Part shown: positions 15,150 to 23,082 of the stretch, in pieces
Layout of the letters: the number at the start of each line of letters is the position of its first letter
Position numbering within the stretch: the first letter of the stretch is position 1
Source of the DNA: Rathayibacter rhapontici
Lineage (GTDB): Bacteria; Actinomycetota; Actinomycetes; Actinomycetales; Microbacteriaceae
Assembly (NCBI RefSeq): GCF_001995175.1
Contig: NZ_MUKN01000043.1
Span: 1-33,133, forward strand
DNA length: 33,133 nt
Reading direction: 5' to 3'
Program-made: the position numbers and the translations under genes
The notes under the pieces: generated by a model
Database searches by the model: none
The model's input: the letters and a program-made list of their open reading frames with translations, nothing else
What the model was told of the DNA's origin: nothing

Positions 15150-16448
15150 ATGCGAGGTCGGGACGCGCTCGTCGAGGCGCTCGTGCACGCGTTCCTCGGG
15201 GCGGAGTGGACGCACGACGCCCTGCGCGCCGCGGCGGCCGACTCCCTCGGCGCCCGACGGCGCTGGCTCGGACCGCTCGTCACGCGCGTGCTCGTCGCGT
15301 TCCCGCATCCGCCGGTCGACGCCCCGCGCGAGCTCGGGTGCTGCATCGCGGCGCTGCTGCCGGACAGGGCGCAGCCCGTCGTCGCGCACCTCGCGCCGGT
15401 CGCCGCGAGCGCGGCCTCGTCCTCGTCCCCGGTGCCCCGGATCGACGGGATCGCCGATCTCGCCGCGCTGCTCGGGCTGAGCGTCGACGCCCTGGACGGG
15501 CTCGCCGACGCGGGGTCCTGGAACCGCCGGGCTCCGGAGGGGCGGCTGCAGCACTACGACCACGTCTGGCGGGAGCGGCCGGGCAGGGTCGCGCGCCTGC
15601 TCGAGGTGCCGCGCGGTCGCCTGCGCGCGGTGCAGCGCACGGTGCTGGACGAGATCGTGGGCCTGGCGCCGGTGCATCCCGCCGCGCACGGATTCGTGCC
15701 CGGTCGCAGCGCCATCACCGGGGCGGCGGAGCACGTCGGCAGCGCGGTCGTGGTGACGCTGGATCTGCAGCGGTTCTTCGCGCAGGTGACGGCGCCGCGG
15801 GTGTTCGGGCTGCTCCGCCGGGAGGGGCTTCCGGAGGCGGTCGCCTACACGCTGACGGGGCTCTGCACGCACGCGGTGCCGGTCGCGGTGCTGCGGCGGC
15901 TGCCCGAGGGCGGGTCCCCGGAGGAGCGCGCGGGGCTGCGGCGGGCGCTGACCCTGCCGCACCTGCCGCAGGGCGCGCCGACGTCGCCGGCGCTCGCCAA
16001 TCTGGCGCTGCGTCGCCTGGATGCGCGGCTCACCGGGTACGCCGAGGCGGCTGGCGCGCGCTACACCCGGTACGCCGACGACCTCACGTTCAGCGGCGAC
16101 GAGCACTTCGCGCGGCGGGCCGAGGCGTTCGCGCGCGGGGTGCAGCGGGTGGTGGAGGACGCGGGGTACGCGGTGAATCCGCGGAAGACGCGGATCCGGC
16201 GGGCGTCGGTGCGGCAGAGCGTGACCGGAGTGGTGGTCAACGTGCGGCCGAACGTGCGGCGGGCCGACGTGGACCGGCTGCACGCGATCCTGCACAACTG
16301 CGCGGTGCACGGGCCGGCGGGGCAGAACCGCGCGGGGGTCGAGGACTTCCGGGCGCACCTGCTGGGGCGGATCGCGTGGGTGGCGGCGGTGAATCCGGGT
16401 CGCGGGGCGTCGCTCCGGGCGGTGTTCGACCGGATCGAGTGGAGCTGA
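15150..16448 (+). CDS. Retron-type reverse transcriptase
   Basis: This RNA-directed DNA polymerase has about 432 residues. The N-terminal 95 or so residues form an Arg/Trp-containing extension (RRRWLGPLVTRVLVAF), then a short Ser/Ala linker, then the polymerase from about 100. Motifs run in order: HGFVPGRSAIT; GAAEHVG at 191-197, a variant of the retron NAxxH element; LDLQRFF with the first metal Asp at 205; LPQGAPTSPALANL at 272-285; the catalytic YADD at 308-311; NPRKTRI; and VTG at 358-360, the retron-specific motif. The ATG at 15150 has GCAGGGGG before it. No transposition or diversity-generating partner is present. A 744-bp repeat array starts 17 bp after the stop codon, and a nuclease-like gene follows. 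An antiphage retron is likely, but its RNA is unproven. Confidence 0.9.
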   Translation: MRGRDALVEALVHAFLGAEWTHDALRAAAADSLGARRRWLGPLVTRVLVAFPHPPVDAPRELGCCIAALLPDRAQPVVAHLAPVAASAASSSSPVPRIDGIADLAALLGLSVDALDGLADAGSWNRRAPEGRLQHYDHVWRERPGRVARLLEVPRGRLRAVQRTVLDEIVGLAPVHPAAHGFVPGRSAITGAAEHVGSAVVVTLDLQRFFAQVTAPRVFGLLRREGLPEAVAYTLTGLCTHAVPVAVLRRLPEGGSPEERAGLRRALTLPHLPQGAPTSPALANLALRRLDARLTGYAEAAGARYTRYADDLTFSGDEHFARRAEAFARGVQRVVEDAGYAVNPRKTRIRRASVRQSVTGVVVNVRPNVRRADVDRLHAILHNCAVHGPAGQNRAGVEDFRAHLLGRIAWVAAVNPGRGASLRAVFDRIEWS

Positions 16449-16465
16449 GGGGCGCGCGCCGCGCT

Positions 16466-17209
16466 GATCCGTCGCAGAGGGCCGACCGCGGGGTGAGGTG
16501 CTGACCCGTCGCGAACGGCTGTTGTGCTCACTGCAGGCGGACGCGATCCGTCGCGAACGGCCGTCGCGTGGCGGTTTGGCCGGCCGTTCGTGACGGATGA
16601 CCGCGCCCTGCGAGCGTGTGTGGCTGATCCGTCGCGAATGGCTGCTGCTCTCACTGCTGGGTAAACGATTCGTCGCGAACGGCCGTCGCGTGGCAGTCGG
16701 TCCGACCGTTCGTGACGGGTGACCGCACGTTCCCTGCGTGCGGGTGGCGATCCGTCGCGAATGGCCGGTGCGCTCGCTGAAGGGGAGGTGATCCGTCGCG
16801 TACGGCCGTTGCGCGGCGGTATGGCAGACCGTTGGTGACGGATGACCGCACCCGTCCGCGTGCGGGTGGCCGATTCGTCGGGGATGGCTGTTGCGCGCAC
16901 TGCTGGGAAGGTGATCCGTCGCGAAGGGCCGTTGCGTGGCGGTCGGGCCGACCGTTGGCGACGGATGACCGCACCCCTTCGCGCGTGGGTGGTCGATCCG
17001 TCGCGGACGGTCGTCGGCGGTTCTTCGGGGCAGCGATCCGTCGCCGATAGCCGACTCGGAGTCCGGCGGGCGGCCGCTCGTGACGGGTGACCGGTCTTCT
17101 CGCGGCCGGGTGACCGATCCGTCACGAACGGCAGGTGGGGTGCTGAGTGGGTCGTGATCCGTCGCGGATGGACGTTTCGGAGGCGGGTGGGCGGCCGTTC
17201 GTGACGGAT
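16466..17209. repeat. 123-bp tandem array of inverted/direct motifs after the RT gene
   Basis: About 18 copies of a 15-16-bp motif occur in this 843-bp gene-free stretch. Forward copies (GATCCGTCGCGAACGG and variants) start at 16503, 16545, 16626, 16667, 16749, 16790, 16872, 16913, 16995, 17035, 17116 and 17156, plus a degenerate one at 16466. Inverted copies (CCGTTCGTGACGGAT) start at 16584, 16706, 16829, 16952, 17074 and 17195. The order is forward-forward-inverted, with steps of 39-43 bp. The unit is 123 bp four times in succession, then 121. Each inverted copy can pair with either neighbour. For example 16706-16720 pairs with 16750-16764 with no mismatch, only three G-U pairs, around an inner 7-bp stem. 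One motif copy also lies at 8249-8263. Confidence 0.85.
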
Positions 17210-17291
17210 CGGCGAAGCGCGGGGGCTGTGGAGAACGGTGGGGGCCTGTGGACAGCGGTTCGAGAGGTGACGGGCACGGCAGTGTGTGCGC

Positions 17292-18230
17292 ATGCCGAGC
17301 CCGTCCCCGCTTCCCCTGGTCCTCCGAGACACGTCCTTCACCGTCGCCGCGGCGCGAGCTGAGGGGGTCGGGCGGGGGCGCCTGCGCCGGAATGATCTCG
17401 TCGCTCCTTTCCACGGAGCGCGCAGCCCTGCGGCCGACCTCGATCCGAGGCGGCGGGCGGAGGCGCTGCTCGCGCTGCTCGGGCCGGGCGCCGTGCTGAG
17501 TCACCTGACCGCTGCGCGGCTGTGGCCGCTCGAGCTGCCGGACGCCGCTCCGGAGGAAGGGCTGCACGTGAGCGTCCGAGCGCCGGCACGGGCACCGCGA
17601 CGTCCCCGAGTCGTCGGGCACGCGATCAGCGACCCGCTCGTCCGACGGACCGTGCGCTGGGGACTGCCCATGACGGATCCGGCCTCGCTCTGGTGTCATC
17701 TCGGCGCGCTGCTCGAGCTCGACGACCTCGTCGCGGTCGGCGACGCTCTCGTGCGCGTCCCGGTCCGCGAGGAGGACGGTGATCCTCGGCCGTGGGTGAC
17801 GCTGCGCGAACTCACCGCCCGCTCGTTGCGCTTCGAGGGGAGGGGTGCGGTGCAGGTGAGACGGGCGATCGACCTGGTGCGCGACGGGGCCGACTCGCGG
17901 CAGGAGACGCGCTTCCGGCTCGCCTGCATCCGGGCGGGACTGCCGGAGCCGCAGCTGCAGGTTCCGATCCGCTTCCCGTCCGGGCTGCTCGCGGGCTACG
18001 CGGACGGCTGGTACGAGCACGAGAGGGTGGCGTGGGAGTACAAGGGCGACGGGCATCGCACGAGCGACCGGCGGTTCGCTCGGGACATCGGCCGCTACGA
18101 CGACTTCGCCTCACTGGGGATCAGGACCGTGCGGATCGTGAAGTCCGAGTTCCTCCCGTACCCCGAGCGGTCGGTCGAGCGCCTGCGGCGTGCGCTCGCG
18201 GAGCGCGCGGGCGGCGGTGACCGTCGGTGA
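17292..18230 (+). CDS. AbiEi-like / restriction-endonuclease-fold protein
   Basis: This protein has about 312 residues. The N-terminal part resembles the AbiEi antitoxin-type winged helix (GRLRRNDLVAPFHGAR, LLALLGPGAVLSHLTAARLW). The C-terminal part, from about 200, resembles the DUF559/Vsr endonuclease-like fold: SRQETRFRL with Glu205, a strand ending GYADGW (Asp238), AWEYKGDGHR (Glu249, Lys251), then FARDIGRYDDFASLGIRTVRI. The Asp-x10-Glu-x-Lys pattern fits a PD-(D/E)XK active site. Such proteins are frequent in actinobacteria, usually without known function. The start may be the ATG at 17292 or a GTG at 17286. Its position directly behind the RT and repeat array makes it a candidate partner, but the family is common enough for this to be chance. 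Confidence 0.75.
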   Translation: MPSPSPLPLVLRDTSFTVAAARAEGVGRGRLRRNDLVAPFHGARSPAADLDPRRRAEALLALLGPGAVLSHLTAARLWPLELPDAAPEEGLHVSVRAPARAPRRPRVVGHAISDPLVRRTVRWGLPMTDPASLWCHLGALLELDDLVAVGDALVRVPVREEDGDPRPWVTLRELTARSLRFEGRGAVQVRRAIDLVRDGADSRQETRFRLACIRAGLPEPQLQVPIRFPSGLLAGYADGWYEHERVAWEYKGDGHRTSDRRFARDIGRYDDFASLGIRTVRIVKSEFLPYPERSVERLRRALAERAGGGDRR

Positions 18231-18290
18231 TGGCCGGACCCGCGATCGAGCGCGGCCCGCCGAAGGAGCGGGGTCGCGGAGGAGGGGGAG

Positions 18291-18357
18291 CGAGGAGTCG
18301 CGGGAGCAGCGCCGGCGTGGAAGGGAGGGAACGAGGAGTCGCGGGAGCAACGCCGGC
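18291..18357. repeat. Direct repeat, 41-bp period
   Basis: A 26-bp segment beginning CGAGGAGTCGCGGGAGC occurs at 18291-18316 and 18332-18357 with one difference. Weaker echoes (GCGGGAGCCTCGCCCGCGCG) continue to about 18400. The stretch 18231-18467 holds nothing else recognisable besides the ribosome site of the next gene. Confidence 0.6.
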
Positions 18358-18467
18358 ACAGAGATGAGGTGCGGGAGCCTCGCCCGCGCGGAGGTGAGCT
18401 GCGGAGCCGTCGAGCCCGGCCGCCCCGACCGCTGGACGGCGCGACGCGGGGTCGAGAGGATGAGCGC

Positions 18468-18920
18468 GTGCGGAGGCGGCGAGCGGGAGCGGGGGGTGCG
18501 GTCCTCGTCGCGACCGTGCTGCTCGCCGGGTGCGCGCCGACCGAGGGGTGCCGGGGGTGGAGCACGACGCTGACCGTGAGCGTCGAGGGACCGGGGAGCG
18601 GCTCCGTCGCGGATGTGCGGCTGTGCTCGGGCGAGGTGTGCTCGCGGCCCGAGGCGATCACTCCGGACGGAGCGCCCACCTACCCCCTCGCGCGGGACGC
18701 CGACGGCGGCTGGGTGTTCGAGGTGGGCACGGATCCGCCGGACGAGGCGACGGTCACGCTCGCGGACCGCTCGGGCGAGGTGCTGATCGAGCGGGAGCAG
18801 CCGCTCTCGTGGCGGCTGCTCGGCGAGCCGGAGGGGCCGGAGTGCGGCTGGCGTGCGCAGTCGCGGACGCTCGTGATCGCGGTGCCCGAGCCGCGCGGAT
18901 CCGTGTTCGGGACCCGCTAG
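18468..18920 (+). CDS. Putative lipoprotein
   Basis: This small exported protein of about 150 residues starts with GTG at 18468, with AGAGGA 7 nt upstream. The signal sequence reads VRRRRAGAGGAVLVATVLLAGC, with the lipobox LAGC at the expected place, so it should be acylated and anchored to the outer face of the membrane. The mature part contains paired Cys residues (VRLCSGEVC) and alternating polar/hydrophobic stretches that suggest a beta sandwich (WSTTLTVSVEGPGSGSVADV, TVTLADRSGEVLIE). No family was recognised. It is followed 86 bp later by the oxidoreductase gene, which appears to have its own promoter. Confidence 0.75.
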   Translation: MRRRRAGAGGAVLVATVLLAGCAPTEGCRGWSTTLTVSVEGPGSGSVADVRLCSGEVCSRPEAITPDGAPTYPLARDADGGWVFEVGTDPPDEATVTLADRSGEVLIEREQPLSWRLLGEPEGPECGWRAQSRTLVIAVPEPRGSVFGTR

Positions 18921-18952
18921 AGCGCTCTCACGCAGACGCGGGAACGGGTGCT

Positions 18953-18958
18953 AGCGTC
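18953..18958 (+). promoter_or_regulatory. -10 candidate for the oxidoreductase gene
   Basis: TAGCGT lies 48 bp before the ATG at 19007. The same hexamer is placed as a -10 at 12278-12273, 23002-23007 and 31050-31045, so it may be the preferred form in this genome. The -35 region is not conserved. Confidence 0.45.
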
Positions 18959-19006
18959 GCCCGGACGACCGATCGCACCGAGGCGATCCCCACGAGAAGG
19001 CGACCC

Positions 19007-20365
19007 ATGACCGTGACGCTCCCCGCTCCGCGACCGATCGACCCCGGCTCCGTGCCGGAACTGCGCTGGGGAGTGATCGGCACCGGCATCGCGGCCCGCT
19101 TCGTGCGCGCGATCCACGCGCACACGACCCAGCGCGCCGTCGCCGTGACCGCGCGCGACGCGGAGAAGACCCGCGCGTTCGCCCAGGAGCACGGGATCCC
19201 CACGGTGCACGACTCGGTCGAGGCGCTGCTCGCGGACCCGGAGGTCGACGTCGTCTACGTCGCCACTCCGCACCCGCTGCACCGCGACCAGGCGCTCGCC
19301 GCGATCGCGGCGGGCAAGCACGTGCTGATCGAGAAGCCGATCGCGATGTCGGCGCGCGAGGCCGAGCAGATCACCGACGCCGGACGGGCGGCGGGCGTGC
19401 TCGTGATGGAGGCGATGTGGACGCGCTACCTCCCGCAGGCCGACGTGATCCGCCAGGTGCTCGAGAGCGGGGTGCTGGGCGAGCTGCGCCTCGTGCGCGC
19501 CGACTTCGGGTTCCTGATGCCGTTCCTCCCGGAGCACCGGCTCTGGAACCGCGAGCTCGGCGGCGGCGCGCTGCTGGACGCCGGGGTGTACCCGATCTCG
19601 TTCGCGTCCTCGGTGCTCGGCGCCCCCTCCTCCGTCACCGCGTCCGGCTCGATCAACCAGGCGACCGGAGTCGACGCCAGCGCCGATCTGCTGCTCGAGA
19701 CGGAGTCGGGCGCGCGGGCGCTGCTGTCGACGTCGCTCGAGGCGTCGCTGCCGGTCGAGGCGCTCGTCGTCGGATCGGCGGGACGGCTCCTCGTGCACAG
19801 CCCGTTCTTCGGCCCGAGCGGGCTCACCCTGACCCTCGGAGGGCTCGGGGCGGACGAGTCGGCGACCTGGACCGACGAGTCGCACCCGGAGCTGCACGAC
19901 GGGCTCGCGCACCAGGCCACGGCCTTCGCGTCGTACGTGGCGCAGGGGCTCGTCGAGTCGCCCGTGCACCCGCACCACGAGATCGTCTCGGTGATGGCGA
20001 CCATCGACGAGGCCCGCCGGCAGGTGGCGGAGGAGATCGCTCCCGGCGCCTCGATCCAGCACACCGTCGCGTTCTCGCTGGTGCACGCGGCGGGCTCGCC
20101 CGAGGAGGACGAGTTCCTCGCGAGCGCCCGCCGGATTCTGACAGGGATCCCGGGGGTGCAGGACTTCACCGTGAACCGCCAGGTCAGCCCGAAGAACGGC
20201 CTGGCGTGGCAGTTCTCGATGGTGTTCGCCGACCGGGCCGCCTTCGCGGCGTACGACGCGCATCCGGAGCACGCGGCCTTCGTGCAGGAGCGGTGGCTGA
20301 GCGAGGTCTCCGAGTTCCAGGAGGCCGACTTCGAGGAGGACGCGCGGATCGGCGCCGCGGGCTGA
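19007..20365 (+). CDS. Gfo/Idh/MocA oxidoreductase fused to a Dabb domain
   Basis: This protein has 452 residues. Residues 18-140 form an NAD(P)-binding Rossmann domain (WGVIGTGIAARF, VDVVYVATPHPLHRD, and IEKPIAM with the conserved Lys near 110). Residues 140-345 are the substrate domain (GGGALLDAGVYPISF). This part matches sugar or dihydrodiol dehydrogenases of the Gfo/Idh/MocA family. Residues 348-445 look like a stress-responsive A/B barrel (Dabb): IQHTVAFSLVH, then GIPGVQDFTVNRQVS, then WQFSMVFADRAAFAAYDAHPEH. Dabb proteins are usually separate, about 100 residues, and dimeric. The frame is uninterrupted across the junction, so the fusion is real in this sequence. AGAAGG lies 7 nt before the ATG. 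The substrate is unknown. Confidence 0.9.
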   Translation: MTVTLPAPRPIDPGSVPELRWGVIGTGIAARFVRAIHAHTTQRAVAVTARDAEKTRAFAQEHGIPTVHDSVEALLADPEVDVVYVATPHPLHRDQALAAIAAGKHVLIEKPIAMSAREAEQITDAGRAAGVLVMEAMWTRYLPQADVIRQVLESGVLGELRLVRADFGFLMPFLPEHRLWNRELGGGALLDAGVYPISFASSVLGAPSSVTASGSINQATGVDASADLLLETESGARALLSTSLEASLPVEALVVGSAGRLLVHSPFFGPSGLTLTLGGLGADESATWTDESHPELHDGLAHQATAFASYVAQGLVESPVHPHHEIVSVMATIDEARRQVAEEIAPGASIQHTVAFSLVHAAGSPEEDEFLASARRILTGIPGVQDFTVNRQVSPKNGLAWQFSMVFADRAAFAAYDAHPEHAAFVQERWLSEVSEFQEADFEEDARIGAAG

Positions 20366-20490
20366 CCCGCGATCCGGGCGCCGGTGCGCACCCGCGATCC
20401 GGGTGGCGGCCTGCGCCCGTGGTCCGGGCGCCGGTGCATCCGCGACTCGCTGCACCCGCGACCTGGTGCACCCGCGACCCGGTGCGCCCG
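20366..20490. repeat. Degenerate short tandem repeats between convergent genes
   Basis: CCCGCGATCCGGG starts at 20366 and 20391, CCCGTGGTCCGGG at 20416, and a weaker copy near 20439, giving a 25-bp period. CCCGCGACCTGG (20455) and CCCGCGACCCGG (20471) then continue at 16 bp. The repeat fills the gap between the oxidoreductase gene and the convergent gene ending at 20520. No clear hairpin terminator is present. Confidence 0.6.
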
Positions 20491-20519
20491 CGCGCTCCGC
20501 GGACCCTCGGGTCGCGCGC

Positions 20520-21587
20520 TCAGCCCGCCTCGAGCCGCGTCACCGGAGCGAGCGGGCCGCCCGCGCGGGTCGGCAGCAGGGCCGCTCGGCGCACCACGAG
20601 CGAGGTGTGCAGAGCGGCCACGGTCGACTCGGCTCCGCGGTTCTCGTTGCGGCCGGTCGGCTCGAGTCCGTCGAAGCCGGCTCCCGTCACCGGGTCGAGC
20701 ATGACTGTCCCGGAGTCGTTGTCGCCGAGGAACCAGGCCCAGCAGGAGGCGAGGCCGGCGCGCCAGAGCGGGTCCTCCTCGAGGGTCAGCGCGCGGGCGC
20801 AGGCGGCGGCCAGCGCGGCGACCTCGATCGGCTGCTGGTCGAACAGGGCGCCGCGATCCGCGGGCCCGCGGCCCTCGGTGCCGGCGACCGAGAGGTGCCC
20901 GTCGCGCGACTCCGTCTCGAGGAGGAACGCGAGCGACGCGAAGCCCCGCTCGAGCAGCGCCGGGTCGCCGAGGGCCGCGCCGGCCGCGAGGAGCGCCTCG
21001 GGGATGCAGCCGTTGGCGTAGCGCAGCCGCGGCTCGGGCCACGGCCAGCCGGGATCGGACCCCCGGAGCAGCATCGGAGCGGCGTCGACGAGGAGCAGGG
21101 CCGCGGCGGCCGAGTGCGGGCGCACCGCGACGACCTCCGCGGCACCGAGCACCGCGAACGTCATCGCGCGCAGGTCGGGCGAGCGCTGCTCGGCGAGCCG
21201 GAGGAAGAGCCGCATCGCCCGGCGCCGGGTCAGGGGCAGCTCGGCGTGCGCCGCCGCGATGCCGGCCGCCCAGACGCTCCGCCCCCACCAGTCGCCGACC
21301 GAGGCGTCGTCGACGAGCACGCCGCCCGCGTTCATGCGGTTGTGCACCGCTCCGTCCTCGTCGGCCGCGTGCTCGAGGAAGCGCAGGTACTGCTCCGTCA
21401 GCCGCCGGGTGAGGAAGGACTGCTCGGGCTCCTGTACCACGACGATCAGCGCGCGGGACACGTCGTCGACGCAGTAGCCGTGCTCCCTCCGGGGGGCGTC
21501 GAGGAGCGCGTGCTCGAAGAGGCCCCGCTCGTCGGTCAGCGCGTCGAGGTGCGCGTAGGGCAGCGGGGCGGCGCGCGGACCGGTCAC
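20520..21587 (-). CDS. Six-hairpin glycosidase-fold protein coupled to a GT4
   Basis: This protein of about 355 residues appears all-helical. It resembles the (alpha/alpha)6-barrel proteins encoded next to, or fused with, GT4 glycosyltransferases. Typical pieces are HALLDAPRREHGYCVDDVSRA, HNRMNAGG, DASVGDWWGRSVWA, WPWPEPRLRYANGCIPEAL, and FDQQPIEVAALAAACARAL. There is no signal peptide. The start is a GTG at 21587 overlapping the glycosyltransferase stop by 4 bp (GTGA), which indicates translational coupling. An upstream ATG at 21650 is unlikely. The role is unknown; with the glycosyltransferase it may build or trim a polysaccharide or glycoside. The fold assignment is from motif resemblance only. 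Confidence 0.75.
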   Translation of the reverse strand: MTGPRAAPLPYAHLDALTDERGLFEHALLDAPRREHGYCVDDVSRALIVVVQEPEQSFLTRRLTEQYLRFLEHAADEDGAVHNRMNAGGVLVDDASVGDWWGRSVWAAGIAAAHAELPLTRRRAMRLFLRLAEQRSPDLRAMTFAVLGAAEVVAVRPHSAAAALLLVDAAPMLLRGSDPGWPWPEPRLRYANGCIPEALLAAGAALGDPALLERGFASLAFLLETESRDGHLSVAGTEGRGPADRGALFDQQPIEVAALAAACARALTLEEDPLWRAGLASCWAWFLGDNDSGTVMLDPVTGAGFDGLEPTGRNENRGAESTVAALHTSLVVRRAALLPTRAGGPLAPVTRLEAG

Positions 21588-22723
21588 GCTGCGCGCTCCA
21601 CGCGCAGGCGCTCGATCAGGTCGAGGTAGCGACCTGCGGCGTCCGGCCACGACAGGGCCGCGGGGACGATCCCCGTGGCGCTGCCCGTCGCGGCGAGCAC
21701 CTCGTCGAGCGCCCGTGCCATCGCCGACGGATCCTGGTGTGCGACGGCCCGGCCCTGGGGGCCACCGAGGAGCTCGAGGGCGTGCGGGAACGCGGTCGCG
21801 ACCACGGGCTTGCCGGCCGAGAGCGCCTCGACCAGCACGCCGGACGTGACCTGGTTGCGCGAGTCGTAGGGGAGCAGGACCGCGTCGGCCTCGGCGACCG
21901 CGGCGGCGAGCTCACCCGGATCGAGGTAGCGGCCGTCGAGCAGGACGTCGTCCTCGAGCCCGAGCTCGGTGACGAGCGCTGCGAGGGACTCGCGGTAGGC
22001 CTCCCCGTGCGAGGCCAGCACCTTCGGGTGGGTCTGCCCGTGGACGGTGTAGCTCGCGGGGACTCCTGCGGCGCGCAGCTCGGCGATCGCGCGGATGCCC
22101 CACTCGATGCCCTTGCCCGGGCCGATCAGACCCCACGTGATGATCCGCGGTCGCTCCGGGCGGCGGCTCGCGGCCGTCGCGCCGCTCCACACCGGCACCC
22201 CGTGGGCGATGACGCCGACGCGGTCCGGATCGACGTCGTAGCAGCGCTCGAGGATCTCGGCGGCGACCGCGGTCATCACGACGACGGCGTCGGCGAGCGC
22301 GGCGACCCTCTCGAGCACGAGCCGCTGCGTCGGGCTCGGCGTCTCGAGGACCGTGTGCAGCACCACGATCGCGGGAACGGTCAGCTGCTCCAGGACCTCG
22401 ATCACCTCGGACCCGTCGGGCCCGCCGTAGATGCCGTACTCGTGCTGGATCACCGCGACCTCGCTGCGGCTGAGCGCACGGGCCGCGGCGGCGATGCTGC
22501 GGGGGTCGCCGGCGACGAGCTCGGCGACCACCTCCTGCCCGCGGCCGGGAGCAGCGGAGCCGGGCACCGCCAGCTCGTCCATCACCCGGACGGTCCGGAT
22601 CGACGCGCCGTGCGACTCGACGAGCGCAGCCGCCAGGGACTGCGAGAAGGTCGCGAGCCCGCAGCGCGTGGGCGGGAAGGTCGAGAGCAGGCCGATCGTC
22701 GCGCTGCTGAGGGGGTGGTCCAT
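21584..22723 (-). CDS. Glycosyltransferase family 4 protein
   Basis: This is a GT-B fold glycosyltransferase of about 379 residues. The N-terminal acceptor domain has STFPPTRCGLATFSQSLAAAL and VIQHEYGIYGGPDG. The C-terminal nucleotide-sugar domain has ITWGLIGPGKGIEWGI (about 196-211), PYDSRNQVTSGVLVEALSAGKPVV (about 286-309) with the conserved Glu of the E-x7-type motif near 299, then FPHALELLG. The ATG at 22723 has GGAG 8 nt before it. Longer in-frame starts upstream lack support. The gene overlaps the downstream glycosidase-fold gene by 4 bp, so the two probably form one pathway step pair. Donor and acceptor are unknown. Confidence 0.88.
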   Translation of the reverse strand: MDHPLSSATIGLLSTFPPTRCGLATFSQSLAAALVESHGASIRTVRVMDELAVPGSAAPGRGQEVVAELVAGDPRSIAAAARALSRSEVAVIQHEYGIYGGPDGSEVIEVLEQLTVPAIVVLHTVLETPSPTQRLVLERVAALADAVVVMTAVAAEILERCYDVDPDRVGVIAHGVPVWSGATAASRRPERPRIITWGLIGPGKGIEWGIRAIAELRAAGVPASYTVHGQTHPKVLASHGEAYRESLAALVTELGLEDDVLLDGRYLDPGELAAAVAEADAVLLPYDSRNQVTSGVLVEALSAGKPVVATAFPHALELLGGPQGRAVAHQDPSAMARALDEVLAATGSATGIVPAALSWPDAAGRYLDLIERLRVERAA

Positions 22724-22979
22724 CGGGGGCTCCAGCCGCAGAGGGCGGCCCCGGGGAAGCAGGACCGCGAACGGGCGGGACGGCTGCCGGTCGGCACCTC
22801 CCGCGGGATCGCCGAGGGGCGGATCCGGTCCACGACCGGCGGACCGGGGTGAGTGCGCAAGATCCTGAAGGTGCGGGATGAACATCCGGGGTCGCGGGCG
22901 CCGGGGCTTGACGCGGCGCACGCGCAGGGGTGGCGCGGATCGACGGGTGTGACGGCACCGGTCCGGTCTGTCCACGGGG

Positions 22980-23007
22980 TTGCGCGCCGGGGGACCCTGA
23001 GTAGCGT
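22980..23007 (+). promoter_or_regulatory. Promoter candidate for the first DUF7882-like gene
   Basis: TTGCGC (22980-22985) and TAGCGT (23002-23007) are 16 bp apart. They leave a leader of about 70 nt containing a small hairpin (23032-23037 with 23043-23048). The rest of the gap 22724-23082 shows no gene or repeat. The glycosyltransferase promoter must lie within it on the other strand but was not identified. Confidence 0.45.
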
Positions 23008-23082
23008 CGAAGATGCGAGAGCGTTCACGACACCGCTCGAGCAGCGGTCCGGCGGGGATCGCGAGGGCGACAGGGGTTCACC

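Noticed and set aside
15150-16448. Group II intron maturase or diversity-generating RT
   Set aside because: There is no maturase or HNH domain, no intron-like RNA flanks, and no variable-repeat target. The VTG and GAAEH motifs point to retrons.
16466-17209. CRISPR array
   Set aside because: Motif spacing near 41 bp looks CRISPR-like, but copies alternate in orientation, diverge from each other, and the intervening sequence is itself repeated every 123 bp. No cas genes are present.
14844-18056. Very long minus-strand open frame across the RT, array and nuclease genes
   Set aside because: The 123-bp period is a multiple of three and the DNA is GC-rich, so stops are rare. The translation is low-complexity Pro/Arg/Ser with no family resemblance and opposes two well-supported genes.
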